The notes under the pieces were generated by a model that did no database searches, was not told the origin of the DNA, and saw nothing but the letters and a program-made list of their open reading frames with translations. Made by a program: the position numbers and the translations under genes. Below, one piece after another: positions 60,356 to 64,000 of a stretch of 64,000 nucleotides of DNA (the stretch's first letter is position 1; every line of letters begins with the position of its first letter). Source of the DNA: an uncultured Nioella sp. (GTDB lineage: Bacteria > Pseudomonadota > Alphaproteobacteria > Rhodobacterales > Rhodobacteraceae); NCBI GenBank assembly GCA_947498125.1, contig CANMJH010000002.1:124001-188000 (forward strand), in the 5' to 3' direction.

Positions 60356-62029
60356 TCAGGATTCATGAGCTTTTTCTGTTTCGCGCCATTTTGGATGAAT
60401 CCAAGGGCGTGCATCCGAGCGTGGCAGCATTGGACCCCCTTTTATGTGATCTGCCACCTTTTCACCGGTCATAATCGACGGTGCGTTCAGATTTCCGTTG
60501 GTGATTCGGGGAAAAATCGAACTATCCGCGACTCGTAGACCATCAACTCCAATGACCCGAGCCGCAGGATCAACCACCGCCATCGGGTCATCTGCACGAC
60601 CCATTTTGCAGGTCCCGCAGGGGTGATATGCGCTTTCAACTTCGTCTTTGATGAAATCATCCAGCTCTTCGTCGGATTGTACACCAACACCCGGCTGAAT
60701 TTCTTTTCCGCGGTAGGGGTCAAAAGCCTCCTGGCCGAAAATCTCTCGCGTCAATCGGATGCAGTGCCTGAACTCCTGCCAATCCTCTTCGTGAGACATG
60801 TAGTTGAATTGAATGCGTGGCGCCTCATTTGGATCGGCCGAGCGCAACGTCACCGCCCCGCGCGATTTTGATCGCATCGGACCAACATGCGCCTGATACC
60901 CGTGGCCTTCTGCCGGGGCGGTTCCGTCATAGCGCACCGCCATGGGCAGGAAGTGATACTGAATGTCGGGATATTCCACGCCTGCCGCCGAGCGCAAAAA
61001 TGCCGAGCTTTCAAACTGGTTAGAACTTCCAAGCCCAGTTTTCGTAAACAACCACCGCGCGCCGATGACAGCCTTTGAAATCAGGTTCCAGTATTTATAT
61101 AGCGTGATTGGTTTGATACTGGCTTGTTGGATATATAACTCAAGATGATCCTGCAGATTTTGGCCAACGCCCGGACGATCTGCGATCACATCGATCCCAT
61201 GCTCGGCCAAATGCGCGCCCGGACCGATGCCAGAAAGCATCAGAATTTTCGGAGAATTTATGGTCGATGCAGAGACGATCACCTCGCGGGCGGCACGGAT
61301 AACCTCGATCTGCCCGCCGCGCTCAACCTCGACACCAACGGCGCGTCCATCTTCAATCACGACCCGGCGCACATAGCATCGCAAAAGCTCGCAATTTGGC
61401 CGTTTAAGCGCCGGATGCAGATAGGCATTTGCCGCAGACCAGCGGCGGCCTTGCCAAACCGTCTGTTCCATCGGGCCAAAGCCCTCTTGCTTTTCGCCGT
61501 TGTAATCATCGGTCAGCTCATAGCCCGCCTCGGCTCCTGCTTTGACAAAAGCTTTGAAAAGCGGATTCCGCCGCGGACCGCGGGTCACATGCAGCGGGCC
61601 ATCCTTGCCGCGCCATGTCGGGTCACCGCCATGACCGCCGTCATGCCATGTCTCCATACGCATGAAGTAGGGCAGGACGTCGGCATAGCTCCATCCATCT
61701 GCGCCGGTTTCGGCCCAATGATCAAAGTCACGCGCATGACCGCGCACATACACCATGCCGTTGATCGAGCTTGATCCGCCAATCACTTTGCCACGTGGGC
61801 AGGCCAGAACACGCCCCCCCAGATGTGGCTCAGGATCGGAATGAAACCCCCAGTCATAAAGGCTCATATTCATCGGATAGCTGAGCGCAGCTGGCATCTG
61901 GATAAAGGGCCCGGCATCCGTTCCGCCATATTCCAGCACCAAAACCCGCGCACCTGCGTCTTCCGACAGGCGGCTGGCAAGGGCCGAGCCGGCAGAACCC
62001 GACCCGATAATGATATAATCTGCTTGCAT
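60356..62029 (-). CDS. GMC oxidoreductase, choline dehydrogenase-like
   Basis: A 557-residue FAD enzyme of the glucose-methanol-choline family. [20 protein letters not shown] is the dinucleotide loop, [20 protein letters not shown] is GMC signature 1, [19 protein letters not shown] signature 2, and the active-site His pair is in [10 protein letters not shown] and [12 protein letters not shown]. It likely oxidises choline to betaine aldehyde, or another alcohol. No BetB or BetI gene is beside it, so betA is not assigned. Start ATG at 62029 was chosen. Confidence 0.87.
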   Translation of the reverse strand: MQADYIIIGSGSAGSALASRLSEDAGARVLVLEYGGTDAGPFIQMPAALSYPMNMSLYDWGFHSDPEPHLGGRVLACPRGKVIGGSSSINGMVYVRGHARDFDHWAETGADGWSYADVLPYFMRMETWHDGGHGGDPTWRGKDGPLHVTRGPRRNPLFKAFVKAGAEAGYELTDDYNGEKQEGFGPMEQTVWQGRRWSAANAYLHPALKRPNCELLRCYVRRVVIEDGRAVGVEVERGGQIEVIRAAREVIVSASTINSPKILMLSGIGPGAHLAEHGIDVIADRPGVGQNLQDHLELYIQQASIKPITLYKYWNLISKAVIGARWLFTKTGLGSSNQFESSAFLRSAAGVEYPDIQYHFLPMAVRYDGTAPAEGHGYQAHVGPMRSKSRGAVTLRSADPNEAPRIQFNYMSHEEDWQEFRHCIRLTREIFGQEAFDPYRGKEIQPGVGVQSDEELDDFIKDEVESAYHPCGTCKMGRADDPMAVVDPAARVIGVDGLRVADSSIFPRITNGNLNAPSIMTGEKVADHIKGGPMLPRSDARPWIHPKWRETEKAHES

Positions 62030-62197
62030 GTGTGTCCCAATCAGCATCGGGGACCGCCCAATCGCCTTGGTTGCTAATTTGGCGCAGATCGCGCCGGCAA
62101 TGAAAATGCAAAACGACGCTCACGCGCGAAAATACGACCCTGACGCATGGCGAGGGGTGCTTGTGCCACGGGCCTGTCTTGGCCTAGATGCGGGGGC

Positions 62198-63877
62198 ATG
62201 AAGTTTAAAGTCAGATATCGCGCGGGCGCTTGGATGGCGGCCTTGGCTTGGGTCGCTGCAGGGCTTTGCCTTTTGCCGATCCTTGCGGTTGTGATTGCGG
62301 CGGCCACCAGCGGTGTTGAAACCGTCTCGGGCCTCGCGCAAACCGTGTTGCCACGCTATGCGCGCGCCACAGCAACGATGGTTCTGATTGTCGGTCTTGG
62401 GACTGCAATAATTGGCGCGGGCACGGCGTGGTTGGTCACAATGACCCGTTTTGCAGGGCGCCGCTTGCTAGAGATTACGCTGGCCTTGCCTTTGGCCTTT
62501 CCGGCCTATGTTCTGGCCTATGCCTATACTGATTTTCTGGATCATCCCGGCTGGGTCCAGACCACATTGCGCGACCTGACAGGTTGGGGTCCGCGCGATT
62601 ATTGGTTCCCTGAGATCCGATCCTTGCCCGGGGCCGCGATGATGCTGGTTCTGGTGCTCTATCCATATGTCTATCTGCTGGCCCGCGCCGCGTTCCTGCA
62701 GCAAAGCGCGACGGCCTATATTGCCGCGCGCAGCCTTGGCAAAGGGCCATGGGCGGCGTTCTTTCGGGTCAGCCTTCCAATCGCGCGCCCTGCCATCGCT
62801 GGCGGCGTTTTGCTTGCCATCATGGAGACCATCGCCGATTTCGGCACGGTCAGCTATTTCAACGTCCAGACCTTTGCGACCGGTATCTATCAAAGCTGGT
62901 TCTCCTTTGCCGATCGCGGAGCCGCCGCGCAACTGGCGCTGTGTCTGCTGGTCTTTGCATTGGTGCTGGCCGCCCTTGAACGTGGTCAGCGCCGGTCGCA
63001 ACGCCAACATATGGCGGGCCGCCGTTTTGAAGTGATGGAGCCGCCCCGCCTCACCGGTTGGCGCGCGGGTCTTGCCATTGCCTTTTGCGCGGCACCGGTG
63101 CTTTTGGGGTTCATCTTACCCGCCGGGCTGCTTTTGACGATGGGCTGGGACGATCTGGGTCTGATCCTGACCAGCCGCTATTGGGGCTTTTTGGAAAACT
63201 CGCTGACTTTGGCGACGGTGGCGGGCCTTATTACGGTCGCCGCAGCAGTTCTACTTAGCTTCAACTCGCGTCTGCATCCAACCAAGCGCAATAAGATGGC
63301 CATTGGCATCGCGGGGCTGGGCTATGCCGTTCCGGGCGGTGTAATCGCGGTGGGTCTCATCGTGCCCTTCGCCGCCTTCGACAACGCACTGGATGCGTGG
63401 ATGCGCCAGACGTTCGACATCTCAACCGGGCTTCTGCTCACCGGGTCTATTTGGCTCTTGGTGATGGCCTATATGGTCCGCTTCATGGCGGCCGCACTGT
63501 CTGCCTATGACGCTGGCCTTTCGACCATCAACCCGAATATCGACGCCGTCGCGCGCACGCTTGGCCGGTCCCCGACAACTATGCTGCGCGGTGTGCATCT
63601 GCCGATCTTGCGCCCAAGTCTGTTGACGGCGCTTTTGATCGTTTTTGTCGACGTGATGAAGGAATTGCCCGCAACGCTGATTATGCGGCCGTTTAACTTT
63701 GACACGCTCGCGGTGCAGGCCCACCGGCTGGCCGCAGACGAACGATTGGCTGAGGCTGCAATTCCCAGTCTTGTCATCGGCGCGGTCGGGCTTTTGCCGG
63801 TTGTGATCCTCTGCCTTAGCCTAGGGCGCGGCGACAAGACCGAGCGGGACTTTGTGCCTGAACCGCAGACCGAATAA
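62198..63877 (+). CDS. Iron(III) ABC transporter permease
   Basis: A fused permease of about 559 residues with two sets of six transmembrane helices, the FbpB/SfuB type. Coupling loops ARSLGKGPWAAFFRVSLPIA and ARTLGRSPTTMLRGVHLPIL are seen in the two halves, each with the EAA-like motif. Typical substrates are ferric ions. The ATG at 62198 is chosen; an ATG at 62147 is also in frame. The binding-protein gene's 3' end converges with it at the window edge. Confidence 0.88.
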   Translation: MKFKVRYRAGAWMAALAWVAAGLCLLPILAVVIAAATSGVETVSGLAQTVLPRYARATATMVLIVGLGTAIIGAGTAWLVTMTRFAGRRLLEITLALPLAFPAYVLAYAYTDFLDHPGWVQTTLRDLTGWGPRDYWFPEIRSLPGAAMMLVLVLYPYVYLLARAAFLQQSATAYIAARSLGKGPWAAFFRVSLPIARPAIAGGVLLAIMETIADFGTVSYFNVQTFATGIYQSWFSFADRGAAAQLALCLLVFALVLAALERGQRRSQRQHMAGRRFEVMEPPRLTGWRAGLAIAFCAAPVLLGFILPAGLLLTMGWDDLGLILTSRYWGFLENSLTLATVAGLITVAAAVLLSFNSRLHPTKRNKMAIGIAGLGYAVPGGVIAVGLIVPFAAFDNALDAWMRQTFDISTGLLLTGSIWLLVMAYMVRFMAAALSAYDAGLSTINPNIDAVARTLGRSPTTMLRGVHLPILRPSLLTALLIVFVDVMKELPATLIMRPFNFDTLAVQAHRLAADERLAEAAIPSLVIGAVGLLPVVILCLSLGRGDKTERDFVPEPQTE

Positions 63878-63906
63878 AAAAGACGCCCCAAATAAGGGGC
63901 GCCTTT
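63875..63906 (-). terminator. Terminator of the minus-strand gene at the right edge
   Basis: GACGCCCC-AAATAA-GGGGCGCC hairpin. On the minus strand it is followed by TTTTTT, giving a strong intrinsic terminator for the gene ending at 63935; on the plus strand only TTT follows, so it may act weakly for the permease too. Confidence 0.82.
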
Positions 63907-63934
63907 GAAACCGGTCGATTGAATTATTTGGAAG

Positions 63935-64000
63935 TTATGGCCAGCCAACCTGATTAAAGATGGCCTGCGCTGCCGGGATGTTTCCGGCCACTTCTGACAG
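63935..64000 (-). CDS. 3' end of an ABC iron-binding protein gene (partial)
   Basis: Only the last 21 codons and stop are inside the window: SEVAGNIPAAQAIFNQVGWP at the C-terminus. This ending resembles those of ferric-ion binding proteins (FbpA/AfuA type), where a helix ends in FDxAGW-like residues. Because the convergent gene is an iron ABC permease, this is the likely partner. Too short for certainty. Confidence 0.55.
   Translation of the reverse strand: MSEVAGNIPAAQAIFNQVGWP

Noticed and set aside
1-64000. Search for CRISPR arrays, insertion sequences, integrases, rRNA and tRNA genes
   Set aside because: Nothing with regular direct repeats, transposase motifs or cloverleaf-like segments was seen by eye. 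The leuC-tail repeats are too few and too far apart to be an array.

Overview
The window looks like chromosomal DNA of an alphaproteobacterium of the family Rhodobacteraceae (roseobacter group). The evidence is gene content and gene style. There is a leuC/leuD/leuB cluster with lineage-type spacer genes, a split MnmC pair, TRAP and ABC uptake systems in unusually high number, and moderately high GC coding sequence. No rRNA, tRNA, CRISPR array, transposase, integrase or phage structural gene was found. This taxonomic call is inference from recognised families, not a database match.

Layout. 1-9.3 kb holds housekeeping genes: the start of a 3-mercaptopyruvate sulfurtransferase, smpB, dapA, a soluble lytic transglycosylase, a DMT permease, the divergent methyltransferase and oxidase halves of the tRNA-modification enzyme MnmC, an FMN reductase, an MscS channel and a universal stress protein. 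9.5-24.1 kb is the leucine region: leuC, leuD and leuB lie far apart, with unrelated genes between them. The leuC-leuD interval is the most unusual part of the window. The last 26 codons of leuC and the terminator behind it recur twice downstream, at 11748 and 14333, each time at the edge of a block of accessory genes. One copy sits where a TetR gene is cut off. This marks the 3' end of leuC as a repeated insertion or recombination site.

24.6-32.8 kb is a pseudaminic acid locus in two convergent operons. The plus operon carries a DMT permease, a KpsS-like protein, pseF, pseI, a GNAT acetyltransferase and a small unknown gene. The minus operon carries pseB, pseC and a GT-B-like protein. A PseG hydrolase is not visible. 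33-37 kb holds a TSUP exporter, a glutathione transferase and two LysR regulators. 36.9-44 kb is a sugar catabolic operon: a LacI repressor with three operator copies, a ribose-type ABC importer, a TIM-barrel isomerase/epimerase and a Gfo/Idh/MocA dehydrogenase.

44.2-48 kb encodes both synthesis (GpgS and a HAD phosphatase) and probable phosphorolysis (GH13 subfamily 18) of glucosylglycerate, a compatible solute. 48.2-55.8 kb is a gluconate-type module: 6-phosphogluconate dehydrogenase, a gluconate 5-dehydrogenase-like SDR, gluconokinase, a cupin, a DctPQM TRAP transporter and a FadR-type GntR regulator with operator-like palindromes. 55.8-60 kb is a ugpBAEC-like ABC importer. It is followed by a GMC (choline dehydrogenase-like) oxidoreductase, an iron(III) ABC permease and the 3' end of its probable binding-protein gene.

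Working together, the right half is a carbon-uptake and osmolyte region. Sugars, sugar acids and glycerophosphodiesters are imported, enter the pentose phosphate or Entner-Doudoroff pathways, and glucose units can be stored as or recovered from glucosylglycerate. All coordinates of motifs and hairpins were read by eye.
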